Assembly: GCF_900197575.1 (NCBI RefSeq) | Contig: NZ_FZLN01000001.1 | Coordinates: forward strand, 682,001 to 746,000 | Length of the DNA: 64,000 nt | Source of the DNA: Acinetobacter apis | GTDB lineage: Bacteria > Pseudomonadota > Gammaproteobacteria > Pseudomonadales > Moraxellaceae | Direction: 5' to 3' | Shown here: piece after piece, positions 9,865 through 19,615 of the stretch | Layout: each line of letters opens with the position of its first letter | Position numbering within the stretch: position 1 is the first letter of the stretch | The notes under the pieces: model-generated | What the model saw: the letters and a program-made list of their open reading frames with translations, nothing else | Databases searched by the model: none | Told to the model about the DNA's origin: nothing | Translations under genes and position numbers: made by a program

Positions 9865-10458
9865 TTATGACTCTGACTCAATATGACCATCCCAAAGCGA
9901 AACATGCTCAGTAAGATCAATGTCTGCACGTGGTGATATCACTTTATCTGCAGTACCAATATAAATAATGCCTGATATTAAATCACGTTCTTGCAACTTT
10001 AGTGCACGCTTTAATGTTGTAGATTCTACCACAGCCCCTGTCCGCCAAATTGTTGAAAAACCTTGTACTTGAAGAGATAATAAAAAGTTTTGCACAGCCG
10101 CACCACTGCTTAAAATTTGCTCATATAACGGTACTTTTGGGTGGTCTTGCAGCTCTGTTAACGCAAGTACCAAAACTGGTGCACGTAAAGGATGATTTTT
10201 TGCACGTTCAATTTGTACAGGATCAATCCCCTCAAAGTCTGCCATAGCATGCGCCAACAAATCGCCAAATTCTGTCCGTTGATGGTCTTCAACAATCACA
10301 AAACGAGTTGGTTTTAAACGGCGATGATCAGGCGCTGTCAGCGCAGCACGAAATGCTAAATCTAATTGCTCTTTATTAGGTGCTGGTTCAACTAAATGTC
10401 CAACAGATTGACGCTGATGCATGTTTTCATGGACAAGATTGATCGCTGATAACGTCAT
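9865..10458 (-). CDS. Nitroreductase family protein (YdjA-like)
   Basis: A 197-residue FMN-dependent nitroreductase-fold protein, close in size to E. coli YdjA. The N-terminal RQSVGHLVEPAP and the RAALTAPDHRRLKPTRF segment form the FMN phosphate site, GAAVQNFLLSLQVQGFSTIWRTG is the typical core helix, and GIIYIGTAD lies near the end. The natural substrate is unknown. The minimal YdjA class reduces nitroaromatics slowly in vitro. It overlaps closely with gpsA (3-bp spacing), which suggests co-expression rather than a shared pathway. Confidence 0.85.
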   Translation of the reverse strand: MTLSAINLVHENMHQRQSVGHLVEPAPNKEQLDLAFRAALTAPDHRRLKPTRFVIVEDHQRTEFGDLLAHAMADFEGIDPVQIERAKNHPLRAPVLVLALTELQDHPKVPLYEQILSSGAAVQNFLLSLQVQGFSTIWRTGAVVESTTLKRALKLQERDLISGIIYIGTADKVISPRADIDLTEHVSLWDGHIESES

Positions 10459-10605
10459 AATTACTCAAGTTTAATTAAAAGGATTATTTTAGGTTATCAT
10501 ACTCATAAATTTATACTCTAGTGCAATTACCAATAAAAAACATACATTTTTTAAGTGATTCTCAATTCGTGTTTTATTATTTTAAAAATCAGATGTCTAT
10601 AAAAC

Positions 10606-10631
10606 AAAAAAGCCCATAAATGGGCTTTTTT
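10606..10631 (-). terminator. Terminator after DEAD-box helicase
   Basis: GCCCA (10612-10616) and TGGGC (10621-10625) pair around a TAAA loop, flanked by A6 and T7 runs. The site lies 8 bp past the helicase stop and is a textbook rho-independent terminator on the minus strand. Confidence 0.9.
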
Positions 10632-10638
10632 TAGCAAG

Positions 10639-11790
10639 TTAGCAATAACCATCTAACCTTGTCAGAGGAAGCTTTTGGCCAATTGCTTTTTCAATATCTG
10701 CCAAGTAAAAGGCATCATCTTCAGACAAGAAACTAATACTTACACCTTGTGCACCTGCACGTCCAGTTCGACCAATACGATGCACATAGTCATCTGACTG
10801 TTCAGGTAAAGTATAGTTAATTACATGGGATACCCCATCAACATGAATACCACGACCTGCAACATCTGTTGCCACTAAAATGTTACGCTGACCTGATTTA
10901 AATTGATCAAGCATTTTCAATCGTTTGTCTTGTGCTATTTCACCTGACAACATCACCACAGCGTAATTTTCTTTTCTAAGCTGATCGTAAATTTTTCGTA
11001 CTTGATCACGTCGATTGGCAAAAATCACAATCTTATCAATCTTTTCTTGATTCAAAACATCTTTTAGAAGTTTAAACTTATCACGGTTTGACACCATATA
11101 AACGCGTTGCTCTACATCAGCATTGGTTTTCTTTTCAGGTTCAATTTCAACTGTGACAGGCTCAAATAACCATTGTCTCGCTAAATTCAACACATCATAA
11201 CTAAATGTTGCAGAGAACATGAGTGTTTGGCGTTGTTCTTTTTTCGGCAAATAACGAATGATTTTTTTGACGCTTGGGATAAAGCCCATGTCAAGCAAAC
11301 GGTCTGCTTCGTCAATCACTAAAAATTCAACTTGATCCAACCAAACTTCTTTTTGCTCGGTAAAATCAATTAAGCGACCAGGTGTGGCAACCACAATATC
11401 AATCGGATGCTGATCAAGCTGTTTTCGTTGCTTATCAAAGTCAACACCACCCAACAATGTCAGTAAATTCAGATTGGTAAATTGTGTGAGTTCTTTTGCA
11501 TCTTGCTCGATTTGCAATGCAAGCTCGCGCGTTGGCGCCAAAATTAAAGCGCGCGGTTCACCTCGGTAGCGCGTTCCTTCAATTGGGTTATGCAATAAAT
11601 CATTAATAATGCTAATTAAAAAAGCTGCTGTTTTTCCAGTGCCTGTTTGAGCACGACCGATGGCATCATGTCCAGCTAAAGTGAATTTTAACACCTGCTG
11701 CTGAATTGGTGTCATAGATTTAAAACCAAGTGCGTCAATCGCTTGTTTCAACTGAGGATGTAAATTAACGGTTTCAAAACCTAATAACAT
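10639..11790 (-). CDS. DEAD-box RNA helicase (RhlB/RhlE-like)
   Basis: An ATP-dependent RNA helicase of 383 residues. The Q motif is FKSMTPIQ (23-30), motif I is AQTGTGKT (47-54), motif II is DEAD in [13 protein letters not shown], and motif III is SAT. The C-terminal RecA domain carries [10 protein letters not shown]. The protein ends soon after the second RecA domain, so it lacks the basic or degradosome-binding tail of some relatives. The sequence resembles RhlB most, but assignment to RhlB, RhlE or SrmB would need a tree. It has its own terminator. Confidence 0.93.
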   Translation of the reverse strand: MLLGFETVNLHPQLKQAIDALGFKSMTPIQQQVLKFTLAGHDAIGRAQTGTGKTAAFLISIINDLLHNPIEGTRYRGEPRALILAPTRELALQIEQDAKELTQFTNLNLLTLLGGVDFDKQRKQLDQHPIDIVVATPGRLIDFTEQKEVWLDQVEFLVIDEADRLLDMGFIPSVKKIIRYLPKKEQRQTLMFSATFSYDVLNLARQWLFEPVTVEIEPEKKTNADVEQRVYMVSNRDKFKLLKDVLNQEKIDKIVIFANRRDQVRKIYDQLRKENYAVVMLSGEIAQDKRLKMLDQFKSGQRNILVATDVAGRGIHVDGVSHVINYTLPEQSDDYVHRIGRTGRAGAQGVSISFLSEDDAFYLADIEKAIGQKLPLTRLDGYC

Positions 11791-11830
11791 TCTACTTTAA
11801 TCTCTGGATGGGTTGAAATAGAGCGCATTA

Positions 11831-11866
11831 TAAACAAAAACGCCTCAATGTGTAACCATTGAGGCG
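11831..11866 (-). terminator. Cold-shock gene terminator
   Basis: A perfect 10-bp stem: CGCCTCAATG (11841-11850) with CATTGAGGCG (11857-11866). On the minus strand it is followed by a T-rich stretch (11831-11840). It lies 26 bp past the csp stop. Confidence 0.9.
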
Positions 11867-11892
11867 TCATATTCAGCAATTTGCCAAATATG

Positions 11893-12105
11893 TTAGTCTA
11901 GAGGTTGAACTTCTTCAGCCTGAAAACCTTTTTGACCTTGTACAACACTAAATTCAACGCGTTGGCCATCACGTAGAGAGCGATGTCCGTCACCTTGAAT
12001 AGCACGGAAATGAACGAATACGTCATCACCGCCATTGCGTTGGATAAATCCAAAACCTTTAGTGTCGTTGAACCATTTAACTACGCCTTGTTCACGTACT
12101 GTCAT
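11893..12105 (-). CDS. Cold-shock domain protein (CspA family)
   Basis: A 70-residue single cold-shock domain protein that binds single-stranded RNA or DNA. RNP1 is KGFGFIQ (16-22) and RNP2 is VFVHF (29-33), and the chain starts with the usual [11 protein letters not shown]. The length is standard for CspA-like proteins. GAGGA lies about 9 bp before the ATG. The long upstream non-coding stretch would fit the structured leader of cold-inducible csp genes, although I did not identify a specific thermosensor. It may be constitutive like CspC/CspE, which the sequence cannot decide. Confidence 0.93.
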   Translation of the reverse strand: MTVREQGVVKWFNDTKGFGFIQRNGGDDVFVHFRAIQGDGHRSLRDGQRVEFSVVQGQKGFQAEEVQPLD

Positions 12106-12478
12106 AAGTTAATCCTCAGTTGTATTGAAAGGGGACCACCCGGTGTTGCAAACAGCAGAGGAAACAAGGGTTAAAAACTTTATTATTTCTAAACTTGTGA
12201 TCATTCTGTAAAACTATCAACAAAATCCGGTTACATCCTAAAAAAAATTGAATTAATAGCAGGCATCATACATCGCTGTATGGGGCTCAGCCTTAATTAC
12301 CATTTGAGAGTAACATGCTTATTCGAGAATTCATAGAACATTTTTCAACTATTCTCAGTTTGTTTTGCATCTTAAAAAATTATTGTAATCGTTTCATTTT
12401 AAGCCCGTCGATATGGTTTATTTTATTCATTTAAATTTGCTATAATATGTTAAATTTTAGAACGTTACTTTAAAGTTT
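12106..12478. other. Intergenic region between csp and tusA-like gene
   Basis: This stretch of 373 bases lies between two divergent genes. The left part is the leader and promoter region of csp. The right part holds the promoter of the tusA-like gene, described separately. I see no ORF, repeat or convincing RNA gene in it. Confidence 0.6.
12438..12446 (+). promoter_or_regulatory. Extended -10 promoter of the tusA-like gene
   Basis: TGC followed by a perfect TATAAT (12441-12446) makes an extended -10 element. No good -35 box lies 16-18 bp upstream, as expected for this promoter type. Transcription would start near 12453, leaving a leader of about 25 bases. Confidence 0.65.
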
Positions 12479-12730
12479 ATGGACTCAAGTCAGCTCAAAA
12501 TCGTAACCATAGATGCCATTGGACAACCCTGCCCGATGCCACTTCTTATGCTAAAACGCGCCCTGAAAGCGAACTCGATCACAGAAACAAAATTTCACTT
12601 AATTTCATCTGATGAAAATAGTGAAGTCGATATTTTAAGATATTGCCAGCTTCATCATTTGCAGTGCCGCTTTCAAATGATCTCTGACCATGAGTTTCAT
12701 TATGAAATTGCTCAAAACATGCAGGATTGA
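12479..12730 (+). CDS. tusA: TusA/SirA family sulfurtransferase
   Basis: TusA-type proteins carry sulfur on a conserved cysteine for tRNA thiolation and other sulfur-transfer pathways. The 83-residue chain contains DAIGQPCPMPLL, with Cys18 in the family CPxP motif, followed by the two-helix, four-strand fold. A short C-terminal tail continues past the fold. It stands alone and is followed by rpoH. The symbol is given by family; other SirA-like proteins share the same motif, so the exact role in tRNA 2-thiouridine synthesis is inferred. Confidence 0.8.
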   Translation: MDSSQLKIVTIDAIGQPCPMPLLMLKRALKANSITETKFHLISSDENSEVDILRYCQLHHLQCRFQMISDHEFHYEIAQNMQD

Positions 12731-12851
12731 TGTTAAAATATACATTTATCCATAAATTTTTACATTTTTAAACTGATTTCGCCTTATTTCTGAAAAGAAA
12801 GCGAACTATGATAATTTTACGCGTACGACCATATCCTTATAAGGAGTTCCC

Positions 12852-13721
12852 ATGACTGACAGAAGCAATCAATTGATGCCTTTGTCATTGTCTGCACCCG
12901 GTATAAACCTTGGCGCATATATAAGTACTGTCAATCAAATTCCAATACTGACTGCTGAACAAGAAAAAAATTTAGCAGAACGCTATTTTTATGACCAAGA
13001 CCTCGATGCTGCAAAGACATTAGTCATGTCGCATTTACGTTTTGTTGTACATATCGCTCGTACCTACGCAGGCTATGGCTTACCCCAAGGTGACCTTATT
13101 CAAGAAGGCAACTTGGGTTTAATGAAAGCAGTTAAACGATTTGACCCGAGTATGGGGGTCAGATTGGTTTCTTTCGCAGTGCATTGGATTAAAGCTGAAA
13201 TCCATGAATACGTCATTCGTAATTGGCGCATTGTTAAAATTGCAACGACAAAGGCACAGCGCAAACTATTCTTCAACTTACGCAGTTTAAAAAAATCAAG
13301 TAAAAAGCTGACACTAAAAGAAGCTGAAGCCATTGCTAAAGATTTAAATGTCACTGCAGCGCAAGTGTTAGAAATGGAGGGGCGTCTTACTTCTTATGAT
13401 GCCGCTTTTGAAACACAAAATGACGATGACGACGAAGGCTCACAATATGTTTCACCGTCTTTATACTTAGAAGACAACCGTTATGACCCTGCACGTGTTG
13501 TAGAAGAAGAAGATTGGGAAGCACAAAGCACGTCTGCTTTACATCATGCCATGAATAATCTTGATGACCGATCTCGTAATATTTTGCAACGTCGTTGGCT
13601 TGATGATGACAAATCGACCTTACATGATTTGGCAGCTGAGTACAATGTATCTGCAGAACGTATTCGTCAGCTTGAAAAAAATGCCATGGAAAAAATTAAA
13701 GTTGCTATGTCATCCAATTAA
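12852..13721 (+). CDS. rpoH: RNA polymerase heat-shock sigma factor RpoH (sigma-32)
   Basis: A 289-residue sigma factor that directs transcription of heat-shock genes. Region 2 contains [20 protein letters not shown] and [19 protein letters not shown]. The RpoH box QRKLFFNLR (136-144), specific to sigma-32, is intact. Region 4 ends with [16 protein letters not shown], the -35-binding helix. AAGGAG lies 6 bp before the ATG. A stem-loop terminator follows, so the gene is monocistronic. Confidence 0.97.
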   Translation: MTDRSNQLMPLSLSAPGINLGAYISTVNQIPILTAEQEKNLAERYFYDQDLDAAKTLVMSHLRFVVHIARTYAGYGLPQGDLIQEGNLGLMKAVKRFDPSMGVRLVSFAVHWIKAEIHEYVIRNWRIVKIATTKAQRKLFFNLRSLKKSSKKLTLKEAEAIAKDLNVTAAQVLEMEGRLTSYDAAFETQNDDDDEGSQYVSPSLYLEDNRYDPARVVEEEDWEAQSTSALHHAMNNLDDRSRNILQRRWLDDDKSTLHDLAAEYNVSAERIRQLEKNAMEKIKVAMSSN

Positions 13722-13734
13722 TCCCCTCCTCTTT

Positions 13735-13769
13735 GCGACTGTTCATATTAAATAGAACAGTCGCTTTTT
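13735..13769 (+). terminator. rpoH terminator
   Basis: GCGACTGTTC (13735-13744) and GAACAGTCGC (13755-13764) form a perfect 10-bp stem with a 10-base loop, followed by five T residues. Confidence 0.9.
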
Positions 13770-13877
13770 AATGTGAGTCATATGCAATATCAGCAGAAAG
13801 TATGAAAACATCTCCCCTTTATCTGAATGCTTGCGCTACAATTATTTTCTTTTGCATTCACTTAGGAGAACCTGCTG

Positions 13878-14243
13878 ATGTGGTTGGCAATTGCTGCAAT
13901 TAATCTTGCCATTGCAGTTGTGCTTGGTGCTTTTGGTGCACATGGCTTAAAAACCCGCGCTAGTGCTGAACAACTGACATGGTGGCATACATCAACGGAA
14001 TACTTCTTTTATCATGCGATCGGATTGTTGGCTTTAGCCATCTTAGTTAAAGCTGTTCCTTTGTTTCCGATTAAAATCAGCTTTATTTCTATTCAAATTG
14101 GTATTTTATTTTTTTGTGGTTCGTTATATTGCATGAGCTTTGGTTTACCACGCATTTTAGGTGCCATTACACCAATTGGTGGTCTATTCATGATTATTGG
14201 TTGGTTAGTTTTGGCATGGCAAGCCATTCGTTTTAAAGGATAA
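13878..14243 (+). CDS. DUF423 (YgdD-like) membrane protein
   Basis: A 121-residue integral membrane protein of the DUF423 family with about four membrane segments. GAFGAHGLK near residues 19-27 is the family signature, followed by WWHTSTEYFFYHAIGLLAL. The function is unknown across the family. AGGAGA lies 8 bp before the ATG. thiS begins 3 bp after its stop, so it is in one transcript with thiS and thiG here, although I know of no functional link to thiamine synthesis. Confidence 0.88.
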   Translation: MWLAIAAINLAIAVVLGAFGAHGLKTRASAEQLTWWHTSTEYFFYHAIGLLALAILVKAVPLFPIKISFISIQIGILFFCGSLYCMSFGLPRILGAITPIGGLFMIIGWLVLAWQAIRFKG

Positions 14244-14246
14244 ATC

Positions 14247-14447
14247 ATGGCACACATTATTTTAAATGGCACACCAACCGACACTGAGCATCAAACCCTA
14301 GCACAGTTGATTCATGCGCTTGATTTGACCAATAAACGTTTTGCCGTTGAAGTGAATCAGCACATTGTTTCTAAATCTAAACTTGAGCAATATGTCATAC
14401 AAGATCAAGATCAAATAGAAGTTATTCATGCCGTTGGCGGTGGTTAA
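14247..14447 (+). CDS. thiS: Thiamine biosynthesis sulfur carrier ThiS
   Basis: A 66-residue ubiquitin-like sulfur carrier. The C-terminus ends VGGG, providing the terminal glycine that is adenylated and then turned into a thiocarboxylate, the sulfur donor for the thiazole ring. AAAGGA lies 6 bp upstream of the ATG. thiG starts 13 bp after the thiS stop, and ThiS delivers sulfur to ThiG. The activating ThiF and the other thi genes are not in this window. Confidence 0.94.
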   Translation: MAHIILNGTPTDTEHQTLAQLIHALDLTNKRFAVEVNQHIVSKSKLEQYVIQDQDQIEVIHAVGGG

Positions 14448-14460
14448 AGGACACATACTG

Positions 14461-15258
14461 ATGCAACAACATTTCGAAAATGACCCTCTTATTATTGGTT
14501 CACGTACATTCCAATCAAGACTTTTGGTTGGTACAGGAAAATATAAAGACTTAACCGAAACCGATCTTGCAATTCAAGCCAGTCATGCTGAAATTGTCAC
14601 TGTCGCAATACGCCGTGTGAATATTGGTCAACATCCAGATCAACCTAATTTATTGTCTGTCCTACCAGCTGAAAAATACACTATTTTACCCAATACTGCA
14701 GGGTGTTTTGATGCAGACTCAGCAATTCGCACTTGCATGCTTGCACGTGAATTGCTTGATGGTCATAATTTAGTGAAACTTGAAGTCTTGGGTGATGAAA
14801 AAACATTATATCCAAACATTACACATACGCTAAAAGCCGCTGAAATTCTTGTTAATGATGGCTTTGATGTCATGGTTTACACATCAGATGACCCTATTGT
14901 GGCTCAAGAATTAGAAAGTATGGGCTGTGTTGCCATTATGCCACTTGGCAGCTTAATTGGCTCAGGGCTTGGTATTTTAAACCCACATACATTATCCATT
15001 ATCAAAGAAAATGCCAAAGTTCCTATTTTAGTCGATGCGGGTGTTGGGACAGCAAGCGATGCTGCTATTGCCATGGAACTTGGTTGTGACGGCGTACTCA
15101 TGAATACCGCCATTGCACAAGCCAAGCACCCTATTTTAATGGCATCTGCAATGAAAAAAGCGGTTGAGGCCGGCAGAGAGGCTTACCTCGCAGGTCGTAT
15201 GCCAAGAAAACGAATTGCATCGGCAAGCTCACCTGAAACAGGTTACTTCTTTAAATAA
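14461..15258 (+). CDS. thiG: Thiazole synthase ThiG
   Basis: ThiG builds the thiazole phosphate of thiamine from deoxyxylulose phosphate, dehydroglycine and the ThiS thiocarboxylate. The TIM-barrel protein has 265 residues. [15 protein letters not shown] places the Schiff-base lysine at Lys106, and the late [19 protein letters not shown] forms the phosphate site. I use the ATG at 14461 because AAGGA precedes it; an in-frame start at 14428 would run back into thiS. A 14-bp hairpin follows. Confidence 0.95.
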   Translation: MQQHFENDPLIIGSRTFQSRLLVGTGKYKDLTETDLAIQASHAEIVTVAIRRVNIGQHPDQPNLLSVLPAEKYTILPNTAGCFDADSAIRTCMLARELLDGHNLVKLEVLGDEKTLYPNITHTLKAAEILVNDGFDVMVYTSDDPIVAQELESMGCVAIMPLGSLIGSGLGILNPHTLSIIKENAKVPILVDAGVGTASDAAIAMELGCDGVLMNTAIAQAKHPILMASAMKKAVEAGREAYLAGRMPRKRIASASSPETGYFFK

Positions 15259-15268
15259 GCCCTATATG

Positions 15269-15303
15269 ATCGGTTGTTTAATAAAGTCAATTAAACAACC
15301 GAT
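15269..15303. terminator. Bidirectional terminator between thiG and proC
   Basis: A perfect 14-bp stem: 15269-15282 pairs with 15290-15303 around a 7-base loop. It lies between convergent genes (the proC stop is at 15308), so it probably serves both. Confidence 0.8.
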
Positions 15304-15307
15304 GAAT

Positions 15308-16138
15308 TTATTGCTTTAAAAGTTCAACTTCCATTTCTTGAGCACGGCGAATGGCTGCCTGCATTGCTTCATCGACAATTTGCTTAAATTGATGCTTTTC
15401 AAACACGCTTAATGCCTCTACAGTTGTCCCACCTTTAGACATGACATTTTGTCTAAGTTGCCCAAATGAAATCTCTTGGTCATGTTCTGCTAAAGCAACA
15501 ATCCCTTTGGCTGTTTGCAAGATCACTTCACGTGCTTGTTGACTTGAAAAACCAAGCTTCTCTGCTTTGTCTTGAATGGCCTCTAAAAATAAGAAGAAAT
15601 AGCCAGGTGCGCTGCCTGAGAGTGCGATGATGTGATTAATTTCATGTTCATGTTGCACCCAAACCACTTTACCAACTGCGCTCATCAAATAAGCAGCAAA
15701 GCTTTTATCATCCACTGTCACTTCTGCATCTGCATAAAGTCCGCTAACCCCTTCGCCTACCAAAGACGGTGTATTTGGCATGACACGAATTAGTTTAACA
15801 GCAGCACCCAAAGTGTCTTGATATAACTGAACAGGTGTTCCTGCAGCAATGGTTAAAAACAGTTGTTTTTCAATATCGATATGATCTTTTAATGCTAAAC
15901 ATACAGATTTCATAATTTGTGGTTTAACTGATAACACCACAACATCTGCATCCTTTACCGCCCCGATATTATCAGAGGTGGTTATCACACCAAATTGCGC
16001 GGCAATACGCGTTTGACTTGCTTCACTTGGAACAGCAACAGTAATCGATTTTTTATCATAACCTGAGGCAATTAAACCTGAAATAATGGCTGTTGCCATA
16101 TTGCCGCCGCCAATAAAAGTAATTTTACGCTGAGTCAT
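15308..16138 (-). CDS. proC: Pyrroline-5-carboxylate reductase
   Basis: ProC catalyses the last step of proline synthesis, reducing pyrroline-5-carboxylate with NAD(P)H. The 276-residue chain opens with the Rossmann motif FIGGGNMATAI (8-18). RVMPNTPSLVGEGV and the C-terminal SKGGTTVEALSVFE signature are both clear. AAGGAAG lies upstream of the ATG. It is a single gene facing thiG across a strong hairpin. Confidence 0.95.
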   Translation of the reverse strand: MTQRKITFIGGGNMATAIISGLIASGYDKKSITVAVPSEASQTRIAAQFGVITTSDNIGAVKDADVVVLSVKPQIMKSVCLALKDHIDIEKQLFLTIAAGTPVQLYQDTLGAAVKLIRVMPNTPSLVGEGVSGLYADAEVTVDDKSFAAYLMSAVGKVVWVQHEHEINHIIALSGSAPGYFFLFLEAIQDKAEKLGFSSQQAREVILQTAKGIVALAEHDQEISFGQLRQNVMSKGGTTVEALSVFEKHQFKQIVDEAMQAAIRRAQEMEVELLKQ

Positions 16139-16339
16139 GTTTTCATCTTCCTTTTATAGTGTGATTACGTGTTGATATAGGCTAAAGCAAGTATATTGTA
16201 TCGTTCTTTTTGACTATCTCATGATTTCATCGGTAACGATGTTGTGTCGGACTGTTGCATAATTTAAATGTCTCATTTTACAAGACATATCATCTGTCTT
16301 CGATCATCTGCTCAAGCCATTTCATTGAGCCAATACGTA

Positions 16340-16813
16340 TCAATAACGTTTTTTTAAATCTAAATATAAAGATTCTTTGATTTCTTCCATCACAATATAG
16401 CTATGTGATGATGCAGATGCAGGCAGTTTTTTTAAAATATCAACCAATAAACGACGATAAGCTGCCATTTCTTTTAATCTCGCTTTGACTAAATAATCAA
16501 ACTCGCCCGAAATGAGATGACACTCAAGCACTTCAGGAATTTCAGATAAATTACTTGCAACTGTTTCGAATACATCTCCAGATTTAGCAGATAATTTGAT
16601 CTCCAAGAATACCAATAAACTACGTTCAACATGTGCAGGATGAATGCGTGCATGATAGCCTGTAATTACACCATCTCGTTCTAAACGCTTTACACGCTCA
16701 GAACATGGTGTAGTCGATAAATTAACCTTTGATGCAAGCTCACTGATAGCCATTCTTCCATCTTGCTGCAATAAATCAAGAATTTGATAATCTATCCGAT
16801 CAAGTTTCCGCAT
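16340..16813 (-). CDS. Lrp/AsnC family transcriptional regulator
   Basis: A 157-residue regulator of the Lrp/AsnC family. The N-terminal helix-turn-helix covers about residues 5-60 (ISELASKVNLSTTPCSERVK), and a RAM ligand-binding domain follows (FDYLVKARLKEMAAYRRLL). It is divergent from dadA-dadX. That arrangement, with an AT-rich palindrome in between, suggests that it controls D-amino-acid catabolism in response to alanine or leucine, as Lrp does at E. coli dadAX. The sequence is close to Lrp itself, but a local role is inferred from position only. Confidence 0.88.
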   Translation of the reverse strand: MRKLDRIDYQILDLLQQDGRMAISELASKVNLSTTPCSERVKRLERDGVITGYHARIHPAHVERSLLVFLEIKLSAKSGDVFETVASNLSEIPEVLECHLISGEFDYLVKARLKEMAAYRRLLVDILKKLPASASSHSYIVMEEIKESLYLDLKKRY

Positions 16814-16892
16814 TATTTCGCTCTATTTACTCAATTTAAAATAAAATAAACTTTTTTTACCTTGATAAAACATTATAAAATAGTGAAATCAT

Positions 16893-16915
16893 CTAGTAAA
16901 TTCACAATATACTAG
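16893..16915. promoter_or_regulatory. Candidate Lrp-type operator upstream of dadA
   Basis: CTAGTA (16893-16898) and TACTAG (16910-16915) form a perfect inverted repeat around an 11-bp AT-rich centre. It lies 34-56 bp before the dadA start and inside the intergenic region shared with the Lrp-type gene. Lrp sites are AT-rich imperfect palindromes, so this is a plausible binding site. Confidence 0.4.
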
Positions 16916-16948
16916 CGTAAATAACTAGCATTGAATATAGGACTTGTT

Positions 16949-18205
16949 ATGCATGTGATTGTATTAGGCAGTGGTGTCATTGGTGTAACAAGCGCATATT
17001 ATCTGTCGCAACAAGGTGCTCGTGTCACTGTATTTGACCGTGCAGCAAGCGCAGCTCAAGAAACCAGTTTTGCCAACGCAGGTCAAATTTCTCCTGGGTA
17101 TTCAACCCCATGGGCAGCGCCGGGCATTCCCCTTAAAGCTGTGAAATGGATGTTTCAGCAGCATGCACCGCTGGCAATTAATTTAGATGGTAGCGCTTGG
17201 CAGCTTCGTTGGATGGCACAAATGCTCAAAAACTGTAATCCAGCCAGCTATAATATCAACAAAGAGCGTATGACACGTGTTGCAGAATATAGCCGTGATT
17301 GCCTGCGTGCACTGCGCCAAGATACCAATATTCATTATGAGCACCGCTCAAAAGGTACATTACAAGTATTTCGAAAAGCGGCTCAACTTGATGCAGTACA
17401 ACGCGATATCGAAGTTCTCAAAGAATGTGGCGTAGACCACCAACTGCTTGATGCACAAGCTTTATCAAAAGTTGAACCTGCGTTGGCATATGCACAAGAT
17501 AAATTGGTTGGTGGCTTACATTTACCAAATGATGAAACTGGTGATTGTTATTTATTTACCACAGCATTGGCTCAACTTGCCAAAGACCGTGGTGTTGAAT
17601 TTAATTATCAGCAAAATGTAGAACGTATTGTCGTAGAAGGTAATGAAATAAAAGGTGTACTGATTAATGGTGAGCTGCATACAGCCGACCATTATGTTCT
17701 TGCTTTTGGCAGTTATAGCCGCGATTTTCTCTTGCCACTTGGTTTAGATTTACCAGTCTATCCTGTGAAAGGCTACTCACTGACCTTGCCTATTGTTGAT
17801 GCAAATTATGCACCGCAATCTACCGTTCTTGATGAAACATATAAAATAGCCATTACCCGCTTTGATCAAAGAATACGTGTCGGTGGTATGGCAGAATTAG
17901 CAGGCTATAATTTAGATTTGAAAGACAAACGTAAACAGACCTTAGAAATGGTCAGCAATGACTTGTTTCCAGGAGGTGATTTAACACAATCAACCTTTTG
18001 GACAGGGCTTCGCCCAATGACGCCTGATGGCACGCCAATTATCGGACCTACGCAATACAACAACTTATTTTTGAACACAGGTCACGGTACGCTTGGTTGG
18101 ACCATGGCATGTGGCTCAGGTAAATTACTCAGCGATATTATCATGCAGCAAGCAACAGATATTAATACCGATGGATTATCTATAGCGCGCTATCGCACGG
18201 TATAA
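16949..18205 (+). CDS. dadA: D-amino acid dehydrogenase small subunit
   Basis: DadA is a membrane-associated FAD enzyme that oxidises D-alanine and other D-amino acids to 2-oxo acids and feeds electrons to the respiratory chain. The 418-residue protein begins [19 protein letters not shown], with the FAD-binding GSGVIG at 7-12. [15 protein letters not shown] and the C-terminal [18 protein letters not shown] are DadA hallmarks. I start it at the ATG at 16949; an in-frame TTG 18 bp upstream lacks support. dadX follows after 25 bp. Confidence 0.95.
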   Translation: MHVIVLGSGVIGVTSAYYLSQQGARVTVFDRAASAAQETSFANAGQISPGYSTPWAAPGIPLKAVKWMFQQHAPLAINLDGSAWQLRWMAQMLKNCNPASYNINKERMTRVAEYSRDCLRALRQDTNIHYEHRSKGTLQVFRKAAQLDAVQRDIEVLKECGVDHQLLDAQALSKVEPALAYAQDKLVGGLHLPNDETGDCYLFTTALAQLAKDRGVEFNYQQNVERIVVEGNEIKGVLINGELHTADHYVLAFGSYSRDFLLPLGLDLPVYPVKGYSLTLPIVDANYAPQSTVLDETYKIAITRFDQRIRVGGMAELAGYNLDLKDKRKQTLEMVSNDLFPGGDLTQSTFWTGLRPMTPDGTPIIGPTQYNNLFLNTGHGTLGWTMACGSGKLLSDIIMQQATDINTDGLSIARYRTV

Positions 18206-18230
18206 CATTACAGATTGTTAAGGAAGTTTT

Positions 18231-19331
18231 ATGCCACGCCCGATACAGGCCGTTATTCATGTCAATGCGCTTCAGCATAATCTTGACATTGCACGTCAAC
18301 ATGCGCCGAACAGTCGTTTATTCGCTGTAGTCAAAGCCAATGCATATGGACACGGTATTGAACGTGTCTATGATGCATTTAAAACAGCAGATGGTTTTGC
18401 CTTATTGGACTTAGATGAAGCAATACGACTAAGAACACTCGGCTGGAAAGGTCAAATCATTTTACTTGAAGGTGTATTTCATTTAGATGACTTATCCATC
18501 TGTGAGCAATATGAATTGAGTTTTGTTGTCCATAACCAAAATCAAGTCACATGGTTAGAAAACTATATAGGTAATGCCTCTTTTCATATCTATTTAAAAA
18601 TGAATAGTGGTATGAACCGCTTAGGCTTTGTTCCTGAAGCTTATACCGAAATTTGGCATATGCTGTCTAGACTTCGCTCAGTGCATGAAATTACCCATAT
18701 GACTCATTTTTCAGATGCAGATGGAACACGTTTTGGTGAGCCGGGAGTTTGCTATCAATATACACGTTTTGACCAAATTACTGCGCCGTTACAAGGCAAA
18801 CGTTCTCTGAGTAACAGTGCTGCAATTTTACGTCATCATCAAATTCACTCAGACGACACCCGTGCTGGTATTTTATTGTATGGTAGCTCACCAGATTACC
18901 CAACGCATAGCAGTCAAGATTGGGGCATTCAACCGTCAATGAGTTTACGCAGTGAAATTATTGCTGTTCAAGATATACATGCCGGTGACAGCGTGGGATA
19001 CAGTTCAACATTTATTGCCAAACATCGAATGCGCATTGGAATTGTTGCATGTGGTTATGCAGATGGTTATCAGCGTATTTCCCCCACAGGTACGCCTATT
19101 TTAGTCAACGGTCAAATGACGCAATTAATTGGACGAGTGAGCATGGATATGCTTGCTGTAGATTTAACAGCAATACCTGATGCAGACCTTGGTGCAGAAG
19201 TTGTGCTTTGGGGTAAATCAAAATATGGAACCGTTTTACCTATTGATGAAGTTGCAGCATCAGCAGGCACTTTAGGCTATGAATTAATGTGTGGTATTAC
19301 TGCACGTGTCGCATTTTGTATTGAAAATTAA
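18231..19331 (+). CDS. dadX: Catabolic alanine racemase DadX
   Basis: A PLP-dependent racemase that converts L-alanine to D-alanine for DadA. The 366-residue enzyme has the PLP lysine at Lys35 (AVVKANAYGHG), the VGYSSTF segment with the second catalytic base, and IGRVSMDMLAVDL near the C-terminus. AAGGAAG precedes the ATG. Its position behind dadA marks it as the catabolic racemase rather than the biosynthetic Alr. A strong terminator ends the operon. Confidence 0.94.
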   Translation: MPRPIQAVIHVNALQHNLDIARQHAPNSRLFAVVKANAYGHGIERVYDAFKTADGFALLDLDEAIRLRTLGWKGQIILLEGVFHLDDLSICEQYELSFVVHNQNQVTWLENYIGNASFHIYLKMNSGMNRLGFVPEAYTEIWHMLSRLRSVHEITHMTHFSDADGTRFGEPGVCYQYTRFDQITAPLQGKRSLSNSAAILRHHQIHSDDTRAGILLYGSSPDYPTHSSQDWGIQPSMSLRSEIIAVQDIHAGDSVGYSSTFIAKHRMRIGIVACGYADGYQRISPTGTPILVNGQMTQLIGRVSMDMLAVDLTAIPDADLGAEVVLWGKSKYGTVLPIDEVAASAGTLGYELMCGITARVAFCIEN

Positions 19332-19337
19332 ATCAAA

Positions 19338-19366
19338 AAAAAAGAGGGCAAATGGCCCTCTTTTTT
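19338..19366 (+). terminator. dadA-dadX terminator
   Basis: GAGGGC (19344-19349) pairs with GCCCTC (19355-19360), extended by A/T runs, and ends in six T residues. Confidence 0.9.
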
Positions 19367-19615
19367 ATTACATATAAAAAACCACATCTAGGAAAGAGTG
19401 TGGGTGTCCAGTATACGGACGAAACTTTAAAATTCGTCGTTGATCTTTTCTTTATCGATCAGCGTGATTACATCATTCCATAAAAAAGTATAAATAGAAA
19501 GCCCCTGTTTCAAATTATTATGCTAATTTTCAGCAAATCATCTATATATTTACTTTTAGATACAAATTTATTTCCCATTTGAGAAAATAAATATCTTTTT
19601 ATTCAGGAAAAACAA

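Noticed and set aside
16931..16948. In-frame TTG upstream of dadA (and similar TTG starts before doxX-like, kdsD, the amine oxidase and the SDR at 43473)
   Set aside because: The ATG further in each case gives the family N-terminus and, for dadA, the amine oxidase and the SDR, a GGA- or GAGG-type ribosome-binding site; the upstream codons encode extra residues with no family match.
19418..19461. Two adjacent small hairpins after the dadA-dadX terminator, as a possible small RNA
   Set aside because: Stems of only 5-6 bp, with no promoter and no terminator of their own downstream; too weak to call an RNA gene. I see nothing else in 19368-19615.
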